42,186 nucleotides of DNA from Amazonocrinis nigriterrae CENA67 (GCF_016056305.1 NZ_JAECZC010000066.1:25769-67954), one strand, 5' to 3'. Positions 18,653-28,675 are shown, counted from the stretch's first letter. A program made the numbers and translations. The notes: generated by a model from the letters alone, not told the origin.

Positions 18653-19660
18653 CTATTCTTTGTTCCTTAGCATCCTTCGTGTTCCTGGTTCAGCAGTCCC
18701 GTCTTGGGGGTTTACCCCATGAGGAATTGCTGAACCCGAAGGACAGTTAGTTAGAACTTGATAATTGTTGTTAATCGTATTAACAACCAGTGGGCTGTAG
18801 ATATGGAAATATTCTACTCTATTAGCCTCTAAAATAGTTCTTGCGGCTGCCATTTGAATATCAGTACCGCCTATCACTACTAGATAACTTCCTGAAGCCA
18901 AACTATTTTTATAATGTTTTGCCATATTGTCAGGCATCCCCAAAATAGCCAAGTCATCTTTAATAATGACATTCATTTTGCTAATACTATCATCAACAAT
19001 TGTATTTTGGGTAAATAAAGCAACTTGACTCATAGGATAGCCAGCTTCTTTTAACTCAGTAAGAGCTTGTTCTACATTTGGGTATTTATAAAAAAGACCA
19101 GCTGCATTTTTATAGCGACATGTTGAGGGAGAAGTTAGTGTATAAACTCCCCACTGTTGAACTCCAAGTTGTCCAAAAAATCTCTCAGCAAGGTGAATTT
19201 CTTGTGTTCCAGTTATGATCACTAAATAGTAACCTTGAGAGACTAAATCTATGTAAATTTTTGCTTCGTTTTCAGGAACACCTAAACCTATTAATGCACC
19301 AGCTAAACTAGCAGCAGCACCACCAGCCAGAGTAGTTGCAAGTGCTGTTGCTTCAGCACCTGCAAACATGATAGACCCAATACCAGGAATTGCTAAAACT
19401 CCTAAACCAATTAACAAGCCACGCAAACCATATAAAGCATCGCCAGTAACTGCTCTATTGACTGCTTTTTCGTCAGTTCTATTACTAGTAAGTTGTTTAA
19501 CTTCAACCCCAGTAATTTTATCTTCTTGTTCTGTGTTGCGTACAATCACAGATACTTTATTCATGGGGAAATTGGCTGCTTGAAGTTCAGAAAGCACTAA
19601 TTCGATATCTGAACGTTTGGCAAAAACTCCCATTGCTCTCTGCTGTATTCCTGATACCAT
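18653..19660 (-). CDS. Lti46.2-like protein with two GSP17M-type domains, 335 aa
   Basis: Two copies of a general stress protein 17M-like domain are visible: VFAKRSDIELVLSELQAANFPMNKVSVIVRN near residue 12 and FYKYPNVEQALTELKEAGYPMSQVALFTQN near 190. Between them lies a Gly/Ala-rich hydrophobic stretch (LRGLLIGLGVLAIPGIGSIMFAG, TLAGGAAASLAGALIGLGVP), followed each time by a GYYLVIITG or GSYLVVIGG strand. The layout is that of the low-temperature-induced Lti46.2 proteins of Nostoc/Anabaena. Their exact function is unknown; they respond to cold, salt and desiccation. Confidence 0.75.
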   Translation of the reverse strand: MVSGIQQRAMGVFAKRSDIELVLSELQAANFPMNKVSVIVRNTEQEDKITGVEVKQLTSNRTDEKAVNRAVTGDALYGLRGLLIGLGVLAIPGIGSIMFAGAEATALATTLAGGAAASLAGALIGLGVPENEAKIYIDLVSQGYYLVIITGTQEIHLAERFFGQLGVQQWGVYTLTSPSTCRYKNAAGLFYKYPNVEQALTELKEAGYPMSQVALFTQNTIVDDSISKMNVIIKDDLAILGMPDNMAKHYKNSLASGSYLVVIGGTDIQMAAARTILEANRVEYFHIYSPLVVNTINNNYQVLTNCPSGSAIPHGVNPQDGTAEPGTRRMLRNKE

Positions 19661-19716
19661 TCTTTTGCTTTCTAAACTAGAAATATTTTTATAAGCTGTT
19701 AATTAAATTGAGGCAA

Positions 19717-19995
19717 TTACACAGCACGCCTAGTGAATAAACCCCACAGAAAAATTAGCAACATAGCACCAAGAACGGCAAAGATAATACTTCCAATAGA
19801 TAAGGCACCTGCTGATGCAGCAGCAGCACTACCACTACCTAACAAAACTTGACCAAGATAACCACCTAATAATGCTCCCAAAATTCCTAATCCAATAGTG
19901 GCAAAAATCCCACCACCTTGGTGTCCGGGATACAATGCTTTAGCTAATGCACCTGCAATTAAACCTAAAACTAACCAAGCAATAATATTACCCAT
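19717..19995 (-). CDS. GlsB/YeaQ/YmgE-family membrane protein, 92 aa
   Basis: Three hydrophobic segments, glycine-rich, start with the family signature IIAWLVLGLIAGALAKALYPG and continue with GIFATIGLGILGALLGGYLGQ and IIFAVLGAMLLIFLWGLF. This is the small stress-response membrane protein family often annotated as transglycosylase-associated. It lies directly upstream of the Lti46.2-like gene (56 bases). A good ribosome site GGAGTAA precedes the start. Confidence 0.9.
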   Translation of the reverse strand: MGNIIAWLVLGLIAGALAKALYPGHQGGGIFATIGLGILGALLGGYLGQVLLGSGSAAAASAGALSIGSIIFAVLGAMLLIFLWGLFTRRAV

Positions 19996-20416
19996 ATTAA
20001 TTACTCCTTTCTCCCATTTAATTTGATTTGTTGTTTCACTTTTAATTCATAATAAAACATAGCTTTGCTATTCATACTCTATCTGGCGAACTAATATTGA
20101 AAATCCTCAGATAATATTTAATTATTTAAAAATAATAGCTATGTGTATAGCAATTTTTCGCCTGTATTGGATCTACCTACAGTCGCAAAGCTTTTTATCT
20201 TTCGATATACTCGCAAGTATTTAGCTCTATCTGAAGATGATTATTTCAAATCTTGAAACGGAATTTAGCTATGAAAAAAATCTATTTCAAGGACAGAAAA
20301 AAATTAATTAACTAGATTCTCTAGATAGAATACCAAAAAAAATTAACCAGGTAATCTATAAATAGTTGGATGGCTTGATAAGCCTTTAGTAAATAATCAA
20401 AATAACAGGAGATAAT
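19996..20416. other. Divergent promoter region of stress genes
   Basis: About 420 AT-rich bases between the divergent GlsB-like and CsbD-like genes. It should carry promoters for both; I could not assign boxes confidently. Confidence 0.35.
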
Positions 20417-20599
20417 ATGAGCCTTGAAAATAGAGCGCAAGCTGTAGCCAAAAATATTGAAGGTAAAATTCAAGAAGCAATTGGTGAAATTACTGGTAAC
20501 CCAAATGACAAAGCTGAAGGACAAGCAAAGCAAGTAGAAGCTCAGATTATTCACACTAGCGAAAATATCAAAGATGAAGTCAAAAAGGTTCTGGAATAA
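20417..20599 (+). CDS. CsbD-family stress protein, 60 aa
   Basis: CsbD proteins are small, soluble, very hydrophilic general stress proteins of unknown mechanism. The signature is present: AKNIEGKIQEAIGEITGNPNDKAEGQAKQ. The length is typical. AGGAGA precedes the ATG at suitable distance. It faces away from the other stress genes and has its own terminator. Confidence 0.9.
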   Translation: MSLENRAQAVAKNIEGKIQEAIGEITGNPNDKAEGQAKQVEAQIIHTSENIKDEVKKVLE

Positions 20600-20702
20600 T
20601 GCAGTAAATTTTTCCTGTTCCAGATCTAGGTAACCAACCTGAAAATTACTGTTAATCTGAGTTGATAGTTACAAAATCCGTGTCTGTCCCTTTCCTCTAT
20701 TG

Positions 20703-20740
20703 AGTGTTCACAGTGAAAATCTGTGAACACTATTTTCTTT
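20703..20740 (+). terminator. Intrinsic terminator after the CsbD gene
   Basis: AGTGTTCACAG and CTGTGAACACT form a perfect 11-bp stem around TGAAAAT, followed by ATTTTCTTT. Confidence 0.85.
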
Positions 20741-20826
20741 AATTAGTTCAAAGTAAAAATTAGTATTAACTTTTTTAAGTTAGTTATATCTTTCTTGAAA
20801 ACAAGCCAAATATTTTTACTTTTAAA

Positions 20827-21948
20827 TCAATGATATTTGATATCTATGGGTAAACTGATAGTAAATGTACTTCCGTACCTTAGCTCAGACTTCACTTCAA
20901 TTGAACCATGATGTGCTTCGATAATATAACGAGATAAATATAGTCCTAAACCACTACCTGAACCCTGATGTTTTCCAGGCCGAAAACGCTCAAATAGCAT
21001 AGCTTGGTCTTGTTGAGAAATTCCTGGCCCTGTATCTTGAATTGCAATCAACACATGATCTTCAGCTACATTCAAGTCAACATCAATATAACCTTTTGCT
21101 GTAAATTTAATTGCATTACCTATAATGTTTGTCAAAACACGTCGCAACTCTACGCGATCGCCTGCTATGGTAGTGCTTTTTATGTCTTTTTGTTCAGTTA
21201 CATTTTCTGCTAATTGAAATTTTAATTCTAGCCCTTTTTCTTCAGCTAGTGGTCTTAATTGTTGAGTGACTTCGTTAACTAATTCCTGAATATTAAATTG
21301 ATAAACATTTAATTGTTTACAGCCAGCTTCATGTCTGTAAACTTCTAACAATGTATTCACCATTGCTAGTAAGTCAGTATTGCTGCCAATCATTGTATTA
21401 ATTATTTCGATTAATTCTGGTGTTACAGAACAAAACATTCCTTCTCGCATTAATTTTAATACTCTGTTGGCAGCAACCAGAGGTGTTCGCAAATCGTGAG
21501 TGAACCGCGAAACAAAATCTTCTCGCAGGCTCGCCATGTGGTCGCGTTCGTCTATACTATGTTTGAGACGCAAGAGCGATCGCACTCGTGCTTGTAGCTC
21601 ATCTGGGTCAAATGGTTTACGAATAAAATCATCAGCACCCGTATCAAGTCCTTCAACAACACTAGACTGAACGTGAGCAGTAATGAGCAAAATAGGGATG
21701 TATGGTAGCGCCTTATTTTGCCGCACACGATGAGTAAATTCATAACCATCTAATTCAGGCATCATCACATCTAAAAGGATTAAATCTGGTCGAAAATCTT
21801 CAACTAGACTCAAAGCAGTTTTACTATCTTCCACTAATTTAATTTCATAGTCTTCATGTTGTAAAATTGTAGCTAACAGTAGTAAATTGTCGTAAACATC
21901 ATCAACAACCAAAATTCTGTCTTTTGTAGCTTTTTTTGGGAAATACAT
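20827..21948 (-). CDS. Response-regulator/histidine-kinase fusion, 373 aa
   Basis: The receiver (residues 10-130) has D60 in LILLDVMMPELDGYEF and K111 in RKPFDPDEL. A coiled linker leads to HisKA with H151 in RFTHDLRTPL and a HATPase domain with NIIGNAIKF, DTGPGIS and GSGLGLYL. Like the kinase at 12760-13914 it has no sensor module and is read in the same direction. The NarL-type regulator encoded 430 bases away in the opposite direction is a possible partner, by position only. Confidence 0.9.
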   Translation of the reverse strand: MYFPKKATKDRILVVDDVYDNLLLLATILQHEDYEIKLVEDSKTALSLVEDFRPDLILLDVMMPELDGYEFTHRVRQNKALPYIPILLITAHVQSSVVEGLDTGADDFIRKPFDPDELQARVRSLLRLKHSIDERDHMASLREDFVSRFTHDLRTPLVAANRVLKLMREGMFCSVTPELIEIINTMIGSNTDLLAMVNTLLEVYRHEAGCKQLNVYQFNIQELVNEVTQQLRPLAEEKGLELKFQLAENVTEQKDIKSTTIAGDRVELRRVLTNIIGNAIKFTAKGYIDVDLNVAEDHVLIAIQDTGPGISQQDQAMLFERFRPGKHQGSGSGLGLYLSRYIIEAHHGSIEVKSELRYGSTFTISLPIDIKYH

Positions 21949-22380
21949 AGTTAGTTATATATAAAGGGTTTAATTCTACAATATTCAATCGTGATGAAAA
22001 GTTTGTTTATCCGCTCATGAAAGTTGATTTTCATGTTCAACAGTATTCTTGGGTTGAAGACTCCCACCTCTAGAAACCGTCTCGAACCAGGAGGGGCGCA
22101 AGGAAAAAGAGTATATCTAGTCCTGTCGTCTTTCCCCCTATCTCCTCTGCACCCATCGCCCCTGCTCCCCTTTCCACTCTATGCGCCCCATCCTCTTGTC
22201 TCCTCCTAACTCCTACCTTGTTTAAGGTTGTTACCACTACAGTAGAGTTTTTTTATGGCTTATGATAGATGTAGTTTAATAAAAAATACTAAATATCTAT
22301 CGCTTGGTATAAACTTCCAAATATAGTGACGAAGTATTTTATTCTGTACTTTAGATAGATTCGGGTAGAGGTAACCAGCC
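21949..22380. other. Divergent spacer with a low-complexity pyrimidine tract
   Basis: No gene is supported. Bases 22120-22205 are a CCCCTATCTCCTCTGCACCC-like tract, the dispersed repeat also seen near 25590 and 29600. The promoter of the regulator gene lies to its right. Confidence 0.45.
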
Positions 22381-23094
22381 ATGAGTGAGATTAAGGTTCT
22401 TGTGATTGAAGACCACAACCTTACCAGAATAGGCTTAAGGGCTGCTTTACAAACCGAGGCAGAAATCAAAATTGTTGGCGAAGCCGCCAATGCAACGGAT
22501 GGATTGCAACTTCTCAAGACGCTTAAGCCTGATGTTGCGACTATTGATATTGGTTTGCCCGACATGGATGGTATCGAACTGACACGTAGGTACAGGCAAT
22601 ACCAACAAGAAAGCCCAGAATACACAACAAAACTGCTAATTTTAACCATGCAGAACAGTGAAGAAGCTGTATTAGCTGCGTTTGGCGCAGGAGCAGATTC
22701 CTACTGCATGAAGGATATTGAAAGTGAAAAATTAGTAGATGCGGTAAAAACCACTTATACAGGTAGCCCGTGGATTGACCCAGCAATTGCAGATATTGTC
22801 CTACGACAAGTACGGCAAGATAATGTTAATGGAGGAATCAGTACAAAAAGGGTGACAATTGAGGGTCTTGACCCAGAACTTGAGAAAACAATAGAAAATT
22901 CTTCCTTGACTCAGCGGGAAATGGAAGTTTTAGAGTTGATTGTTGCTGGATGCGACAATGCAGAAATTGCCAGCAAACTTTACCTGACTGTAGGTACTGT
23001 CAAAACTCATGTTCGGGGTATTCTGGGCAAACTCTGTGTTGCTGACCGCACGCAAGCTGCTGTCCGCGCTTTACGTGCTGGTTTAGTGCAGTAA
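22381..23094 (+). CDS. NarL/FixJ-family response regulator, 237 aa
   Basis: The receiver has D56 in VATIDIGLPDMDG and the conserved lysine in CMKDI. After a linker of about 45 residues comes a LuxR-type helix-turn-helix: LTQREMEVLELIVAGCDNAE followed by IASKLYLTVGTVKTHVRGIL. It should bind DNA as a phosphorylation-dependent dimer. The target genes are not visible. The divergent REC-kinase fusion may act upstream. Confidence 0.92.
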   Translation: MSEIKVLVIEDHNLTRIGLRAALQTEAEIKIVGEAANATDGLQLLKTLKPDVATIDIGLPDMDGIELTRRYRQYQQESPEYTTKLLILTMQNSEEAVLAAFGAGADSYCMKDIESEKLVDAVKTTYTGSPWIDPAIADIVLRQVRQDNVNGGISTKRVTIEGLDPELEKTIENSSLTQREMEVLELIVAGCDNAEIASKLYLTVGTVKTHVRGILGKLCVADRTQAAVRALRAGLVQ

Positions 23095-23306
23095 GGGGAA
23101 GGGGAAGGGGAAGGGAGAAGGGGGAGGGAAGGTTTTAATGTTGCCTTGTCCAAAGCAAAAGGACACAGATCAAAATTCTACATTGTCAAAAATAATTACT
23201 TTTTCCCTTTTACATACCTTTATTCCTTGCCCTTCTATGATATTAGCGATCGCTTGTGCCTAAGTCCGCGATAAAATTCTCAAGCACAATAGCGGACTTC
23301 ATTTCT

Positions 23307-24140
23307 ATGCAAATTAACTGGCAAACCGCCAAAACCTACGAAGATATTCTGTATCACAAAACCGATGGTATAGCCAAAATCACCATCAACCGTCCCCACA
23401 AACGCAATGCTTTCCGCCCTAAAACAGTCTTTGAACTGTATGATGCTTTCTGTGATGCCCGTGAAGATACATCTATTGGTGTAGTTCTATTTACGGGTGC
23501 AGGGCCACACACTGATGGGAAATATGCCTTTTGCGCTGGTGGCGACCAAAGTGTCCGCGGACATGCGGGTTATGTTGATGATGCTGGCATCCCCCGCTTG
23601 AATGTGCTGGATTTACAACGCCTGATTCGTTCCATGCCCAAAGTAGTCATTGCTTTGGTAGCTGGGTATGCGATCGGTGGTGGTCACGTCCTACACTTAA
23701 TTTGTGACCTTAGCATCGCCGCTGATAACGCCATTTTTGGCCAAACTGGCCCCAAAGTCGGTAGTTTTGATGGTGGTTTTGGAGCAAGCTACCTCGCCCG
23801 CATTGTTGGACAAAAAAAAGCGCGAGAAATTTGGTTTCTTTGCCGCCAATATAATGCACAACAAGCGCAAGAAATGGGTTTAGTTAATTGCGTTGTTCCT
23901 GTAGAACAACTAGAAGCAGAAGGCATTCAATGGGCGCAAGAAATTTTAGAAAAAAGTCCGATCGCGATTCGCTGTCTCAAAGCAGCATTCAACGCTGATT
24001 GTGATGGACAAGCTGGCTTACAAGAACTTGCCGGAAATGCCACCTTACTCTACTACATGACAGAAGAAGGAGCCGAGGGAAAACAAGCCTTTCTCGAAAA
24101 ACGTTCACCCAATTTTCGTAGCTTCCCCTGGTTACCTTAA
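23307..24140 (+). CDS. menB: 1,4-dihydroxy-2-naphthoyl-CoA synthase MenB, 277 aa
   Basis: MenB closes the second ring of phylloquinone/menaquinone precursors, needed for photosystem I in cyanobacteria. Crotonase-family features are clear: [16 protein letters not shown], the oxyanion loop [15 protein letters not shown], and [20 protein letters not shown] with [19 protein letters not shown]. The C-terminal NFRSFPWLP is the typical MenB end. ATG 23307 gives the conserved start MQINW; the 17 extra upstream codons are rejected. Confidence 0.95.
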   Translation: MQINWQTAKTYEDILYHKTDGIAKITINRPHKRNAFRPKTVFELYDAFCDAREDTSIGVVLFTGAGPHTDGKYAFCAGGDQSVRGHAGYVDDAGIPRLNVLDLQRLIRSMPKVVIALVAGYAIGGGHVLHLICDLSIAADNAIFGQTGPKVGSFDGGFGASYLARIVGQKKAREIWFLCRQYNAQQAQEMGLVNCVVPVEQLEAEGIQWAQEILEKSPIAIRCLKAAFNADCDGQAGLQELAGNATLLYYMTEEGAEGKQAFLEKRSPNFRSFPWLP

Positions 24141-24149
24141 AAAATGTAC

Positions 24150-24185
24150 AAATCGCACCTTTGCTTTCAGCAAGGTGCGATTTTT
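24150..24185 (+). terminator. Intrinsic terminator after menB
   Basis: ATCGCACCTT and AAGGTGCGAT pair, extended by GCT/AGC with one bulged T, and are followed by TTTTT. Confidence 0.88.
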
Positions 24186-24276
24186 GAAGCAAGATGTCAA
24201 ATTTTACAGCACTAGAAATTTTAAAGATAAATCTTATTGTAAGCAGACCAAACGCGCGTCTAGGTATCAACGCTGG

Positions 24277-24591
24277 CTAAATTCGTACTGCCCTAGCCTC
24301 AGCCTCTTGTAAGGAACAGTTAACTATTTCCTCCACAGGGGCAACAGCCGCATTATCTACATTAGAAGCCATAGAGTGAGAAGAAGCTAAGATCCTTGTT
24401 GCATCTGGTAAGCTCCAAACATCTTCTAAACTTTCCCAAGAAGGTGCAAAAGGTGGAAGTGCCAAAGAGCAAGCTTTCCAACTTGCTTGAACTGGCGCTT
24501 CCAACTGCTGGCACATTCCGCCACGGCGACCCTCTGGCTTGTAATGGCGACAATATCGACAGGCAGATGTCAAGAATTTAATGGGTTTCAT
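24277..24591 (-). CDS. Small cysteine-motif protein, 104 aa
   Basis: The N-terminal half contains CRYCRHYKPEGRRGGMCQQL and then WKACSLALPPFAPSWE: four cysteines in a pattern that could bind a metal. I recall this block as widely conserved in cyanobacteria, but its function is unknown to me. The C-terminal 50 residues are variable. The gene converges on menB, with the menB terminator between them. Confidence 0.75.
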   Translation of the reverse strand: MKPIKFLTSACRYCRHYKPEGRRGGMCQQLEAPVQASWKACSLALPPFAPSWESLEDVWSLPDATRILASSHSMASNVDNAAVAPVEEIVNCSLQEAEARAVRI

Positions 24592-25565
24592 TTTAGTTCA
24601 TCTTTAGTGCCGTTTCGGGCTGATTTGCATCCCTATATTTTGCTACTAGATATAAATACGGAATATAGCCAAAAACCCGTTATCCTCTCTATGTTCTAGC
24701 GATCCCCAGCCAAAAATAAACTTTAGGATGTTTTTAGATTCTTGTTATATTTTTAAATGATTACTAAAGTGGATACATACTGAATTTTGACTAAAAATAG
24801 TTGGGGATCAAGGCTAAAATTACTATTATAGATTTAAATAAAATTTTTACTTTATCCTTAAGACATATATTACTCATCTTGTTTGTGCTAAATGACTGTT
24901 CATCTCTAAATCTAGTTGGCATTATTTTATATAAATTTTTCTAATGCCTCAAAACGATAACTTGTCTCACCAAACCGCAAGTTAGCTGAGGTTCTATCCT
25001 ATTGAGATAATAAGCGCCAAACTGTTTTGGCAGTAATGAGGTTGAGACTGAAAATTAAATCCTCTCTGCTATCTTGTGAACTGGCCTAGAAATCAGGTGC
25101 TAGCCAATAAAAAATATCCAATCGTTCTTAGAGCAAGAAAGGCAGTGCTAAACTTAGCCTTCTAGTTTGGGAGTGATGGCACGAGGGTTGCTAACCCTCG
25201 CAAATCGCAACCGACTACAAGCGAAGACACTGCTTTGAATTTACCTGTTTGTTAGATGAATCTGTATGTTTTTGGCAAAAGCTAACAATCAAACTCCTTT
25301 CCAACACTTTCTAACTTTTTGTTCAAAGGCTATCTCTTATACCCATATTTCTTAATATTTGCCAAACGATGGCCGTTAAAGGGTTTTCAAAATTTACCTT
25401 GAGTCTATCTCAAATAACAATTGCTCTATTTTTGTTACTAAAACATTAATTTTGTTGAGAAATATTTATACAGCCATCAGCCTTTGACTGTCCAACTATG
25501 AGAATTGTTCCAAATATCAAAACAGAATGGTCAATGGTCATTAGTTAGGAGTTAGGAGTTAGGAG
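24592..25565. other. Long non-coding region, partly structured
   Basis: Almost 1 kb without a gene. The left part is AT-rich. The part 25080-25245 can form several hairpins and is listed separately as an RNA candidate. Tandem GTTAGGA heptamers end the region (25545-25578). Confidence 0.5.
25080..25245 (+). ncRNA. Candidate structured RNA
   Basis: Three local hairpins: GGCCTAG/CTAGCC near 25083-25105 (one bulge), TTCTT/AAGAA near 25116-25130, and a perfect 8-bp CGAGGGTT/AACCCTCG near 25183-25201. AAAGGCAGTG (about 25137) pairs with CACTGCTTT (about 25229) with one bulge and closes the last. Size and layout are in the range of 6S-like RNAs, but I cannot confirm a family or the strand. Confidence 0.3.
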
Positions 25566-26207
25566 TTAGGAGTTATTCTCCTCATCTCCCTCTGCTTCGC
25601 CTGCTCCCCTGCTCCCACTGCTCCCCTGCTCCCTTGCCCCCCTGCCCCCTTGCCCTTTATTTGATAACTGCTTGGCAGCACACAAAGAACAGACCTGCCA
25701 GCGTTGCAGTTCACCGGGTGGGGTGGGACATTGACATTGGGGACAAACAGGTAAGCCATGCGATCGCGCTTGCATTTTCTTTGCCCAGTTCCCAAAAGCA
25801 GTATTCGCGTTTTCAATAGTCGGCTTCATATCATGGCGGGGGCTATTAACATCACCCAGGTAACTAGGATGCTCCTGTGGCAAAATCGCTGGTGGTTGCT
25901 GAGCCACCTCTGGTAAACGCCGCCATTCAGCAGTAGAAAAGCGAATATCTACTAAAGGCATGGGTAGCTTTTGATTTAACTTTAAAAGTAGAGTCTGGCG
26001 TGCAAAAGTTAGGTTCTGCGCCCAAGCAGCACTAGAAGTTGCCACTCGCAAAACGTCACGCTGAATTGACAATGGTCGAGTCTGGGCAGCAACGGCTGCT
26101 CCCACAACTTCTGTCCAACACTGGAGTAAACGCGCAAATGGCTGCTCTTGCCATTTAGCTTGCTGTTCCAGAACACCTAAAATATCATTTACTGATTTTA
26201 ACGACAT
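25566..26207 (-). CDS. DciA-like (DUF721) protein with zinc ribbon, 213 aa
   Basis: The first 95 residues follow DUF721/DciA (WTEVVGAAVAAQTRPLSIQR, VLRVATSSAAWAQNLTFARQTL), the family that loads the replicative helicase in bacteria without DnaC. A CPQCQCPTPPGELQRWQVCSLC zinc ribbon (two Cys pairs) follows near residue 155. I chose the ATG at 26207; upstream codons come from a repeat tract. The last 30 residues (GQGGRGAREQGSSGSRGAGE) are translated from a low-complexity repeat that has invaded the end of the gene. Confidence 0.8.
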   Translation of the reverse strand: MSLKSVNDILGVLEQQAKWQEQPFARLLQCWTEVVGAAVAAQTRPLSIQRDVLRVATSSAAWAQNLTFARQTLLLKLNQKLPMPLVDIRFSTAEWRRLPEVAQQPPAILPQEHPSYLGDVNSPRHDMKPTIENANTAFGNWAKKMQARSHGLPVCPQCQCPTPPGELQRWQVCSLCAAKQLSNKGQGGRGAREQGSSGSRGAGEAEGDEENNS

Positions 26208-26366
26208 CTTTGAAAGGGGGAGTAGGGAGTAGCGAGTGGGGAGTAGGGGGATGAGGGAGAATAACAACTAACAACTGACAACTAACTTCTTGTAGATAAT
26301 TTTCGCTAGTATTGGCACAAATATATCTAAAGTTCATCCAGCACTACACGTTTCAGGCACGAGGCA

Positions 26367-27632
26367 ATGAGTCAAAACCCTTTGATAGATTCCAGCACTC
26401 AATCGTCTAAAACATCTGGGTTAAAGCCGACATTAGCGGCTGCACTGGCGAGTTTGGAGGTGCAACTAGATCAGGAGTTAGCCCGATACCGACGCACGCG
26501 AATTGGTACGAGGACACCAAACCAAACCCGTGTGGGCAGTTACCTCAACAGTCAACCCCAAGAGTTAACGGACATCACTGCTACAGTGGTTAAAACTCAG
26601 CCACCGATAGCAGAAATCAAAACTGATGCACCGCCTGCATCTGTGCTTGATGAGACTCCTCAAACTCACCCAGCACCAGCGACGCCAAAGGCTGAAACAC
26701 TGGATAATCCTCAAGTGTCCTCTAACTCTGAATCTATCAAAACAGAAGATCCACCGCCCTTGTCAAATACTAGTAGCATAGTGCCTGCGGCAGTTCAGGA
26801 TACTCAAAAGGAAAATCTCCCACAGGCAAATGACACTCCCAAACAGCCAGATGACTATTTGGAATCGAGTGAAGCACTGCTGCGAAGTTTGACAGATGAA
26901 CAATCGCAAACCAAAAAGCCCAGCAATTCTAACGACAGTCTGTTATCACCTTTGGGTGTAGGCTCCATGCTGCTGCTATTAGTGGCGAGTATTACTTTGG
27001 GTTATGTAGTGTTTAATCCCAAAAGCTTGCCCCAATTGAATCTAGGCAAATTGTTTAATGGCAACTCGTCTCCTAGTCCGGAAAATGCTGCCTCAGTTGA
27101 GACTAATCCCCAATCTCAGGAATCTCAGCCTCAGCCTGAACTCACGCCCATACCCAAGTATCCGAATTTAGCCGCCAAAGAGTTTGCCCCGCTAAGAGAT
27201 CCTAATGATGTAGTTGGCTTACAGCCCAAAATTCAACCAACCCCTACAACATTACCTAACCCGATTTTTAGCCAAACTCCTGTCAATCCTCCAGCTGTCA
27301 ACCCACTACCAGTCAATCCGCTACCACAGACCCAACCCTTACCTCCGGTGTTGCCTCCCATCTCACAGCTACAACCTACACCCGTACCAACTACAACCCC
27401 ACCAAAAGCGATCGCTCAAATCACACCAGCAGCAGATGGGTTTTATCATATAGTCACAGACAATCAAAATAATGGCTCTTTAACTGCTGCACGGAAAGTA
27501 GTTCCCGATGCTTATTTATCACGCAGCCAAAAATTGATTTATCTAGCTGCTGTGAAAACTAAAGAGGAAGCACAACAAAGATTACAAAAACTACAGTCCA
27601 AGGGAATCAAAGCCCGAATTGACCAGCCATGA
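26367..27632 (+). CDS. SPOR-like single-pass membrane protein, 421 aa
   Basis: A cytoplasmic Pro/Thr/Gln-rich part of about 190 residues is followed by one membrane helix (SMLLLLVASITLGYVVF), a long proline-rich linker (TPVNPPAVNPLPVNPLPQTQ) and a C-terminal domain of about 70 residues. The latter ends in YLSRSQKLIYLAAVKTKEEA and QQRLQKLQSKGIKARI, a pattern like SPOR domains that bind denuded peptidoglycan. A role in the cell wall or septum is likely, but the SPOR match is by pattern only. Confidence 0.7.
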   Translation: MSQNPLIDSSTQSSKTSGLKPTLAAALASLEVQLDQELARYRRTRIGTRTPNQTRVGSYLNSQPQELTDITATVVKTQPPIAEIKTDAPPASVLDETPQTHPAPATPKAETLDNPQVSSNSESIKTEDPPPLSNTSSIVPAAVQDTQKENLPQANDTPKQPDDYLESSEALLRSLTDEQSQTKKPSNSNDSLLSPLGVGSMLLLLVASITLGYVVFNPKSLPQLNLGKLFNGNSSPSPENAASVETNPQSQESQPQPELTPIPKYPNLAAKEFAPLRDPNDVVGLQPKIQPTPTTLPNPIFSQTPVNPPAVNPLPVNPLPQTQPLPPVLPPISQLQPTPVPTTTPPKAIAQITPAADGFYHIVTDNQNNGSLTAARKVVPDAYLSRSQKLIYLAAVKTKEEAQQRLQKLQSKGIKARIDQP

Positions 27633-27657
27633 GTTGTAAATATCTACGATAGGATGA

Positions 27658-27755
27658 GGGAATTGGGAATTGGTAATTGGTAATTGGTAATTGGGGATTG
27701 GATTTTACTATTACCCATTACCCATCACCCATCACCCCATTCCCCAGTCACCAGT
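27658..27755 (-). repeat. Dispersed intergenic repeat, copy 2 (inverted)
   Basis: GGTAATTGGTAATTGG units followed by GGATTTTACTATTACCCATT: the reverse complement of the copy at 10738-10833. Confidence 0.8.
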
Positions 27756-27805
27756 CCCCAGCCTGGCGCGAAGGGTTTTGAGCAAAAAGTGGATGGAAAA
27801 CTGAC

Positions 27806-28513
27806 ATGGAACTTATTAATCGTATCCTGCGGGTGATTCGCGCTAATCTGAATAGTTTAATAGGCAGTGCAGAAGATCCTGAAAAGGTTTTAGAACAAGT
27901 TGTCACAGAGATGCAAGAAAATTTGGTGCGATTGCGGCAGGGAATAGCACAAGCGATCGCTACCCAAAAACGCACCGAACGACAAGCTGCGGCTGCTCAG
28001 TCAAACTCAGAAGAATGGTATCGCCGCGCCCAACTGGCACTACAACAAGGTAATGAACCTCTAGCACGAGAAGCTCTCACAAAACGCCGAGCTTACACTG
28101 AAACAGCAAAAGCCCTCTCTAACCAAATAGGGCAGCAAAACGAGGTGGTAACTAGGCTCAAAAAGGATATGCGGACGCTAGAGTTAAAAATTGCTGACGC
28201 CAAAACCAAAAAAGATATGTACATTGCTCGCGCCCGTTCTGCCGAAGCATCCTATCGACTTCAAGAAATGCTTGATGGAGTTTCTGCTAACAGCAGCCTG
28301 AATGCTTTTGAGCGCATGGAAGAAAAAGTTTTGCAGATAGAAGCCAAACAAAGCGCGATCGCTCAGCTCGGTGGTGATGACCTACAAAAACAATTTGACT
28401 CTTTAGCATCTGCTAGTGACATCGATACAGAACTAGCAGCGATGAAGGTACAGGTATTGAATGAAGCTAAAAACCCACAGCCGCAACAGTTAAGCGAAAG
28501 TCCACAGCCTTGA
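27806..28513 (+). CDS. pspA: PspA/IM30-family protein, 235 aa
   Basis: ESCRT-III-like protein that coats and protects membranes. The amphipathic N-terminal helix (MELINRILRVIRANLNSLIG) binds membrane, then come long coiled-coil helices (EDPEKVLEQVVTEMQENLVR, IAQAIATQKRTERQAAAAQ). It lacks the extra C-terminal helix seen in the next gene and so fits PspA better than Vipp1. The two genes are tandem with a 160-base gap, an ancient duplication. Confidence 0.85.
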   Translation: MELINRILRVIRANLNSLIGSAEDPEKVLEQVVTEMQENLVRLRQGIAQAIATQKRTERQAAAAQSNSEEWYRRAQLALQQGNEPLAREALTKRRAYTETAKALSNQIGQQNEVVTRLKKDMRTLELKIADAKTKKDMYIARARSAEASYRLQEMLDGVSANSSLNAFERMEEKVLQIEAKQSAIAQLGGDDLQKQFDSLASASDIDTELAAMKVQVLNEAKNPQPQQLSESPQP

Positions 28514-28675
28514 AGATGAGGCAAGTACTAAAGTTAAAGTAGATATTAACAAGAAACAGCTGTTGGCATGTACCGAACCAAACCGGAAAGATTACATTGA
28601 AATAGGAAGCTATTAAATACTAAAAAAGCTAACTTTCTGACAAAGCGCGTAAACTCCAAAAGGAAAAACAAAGTT

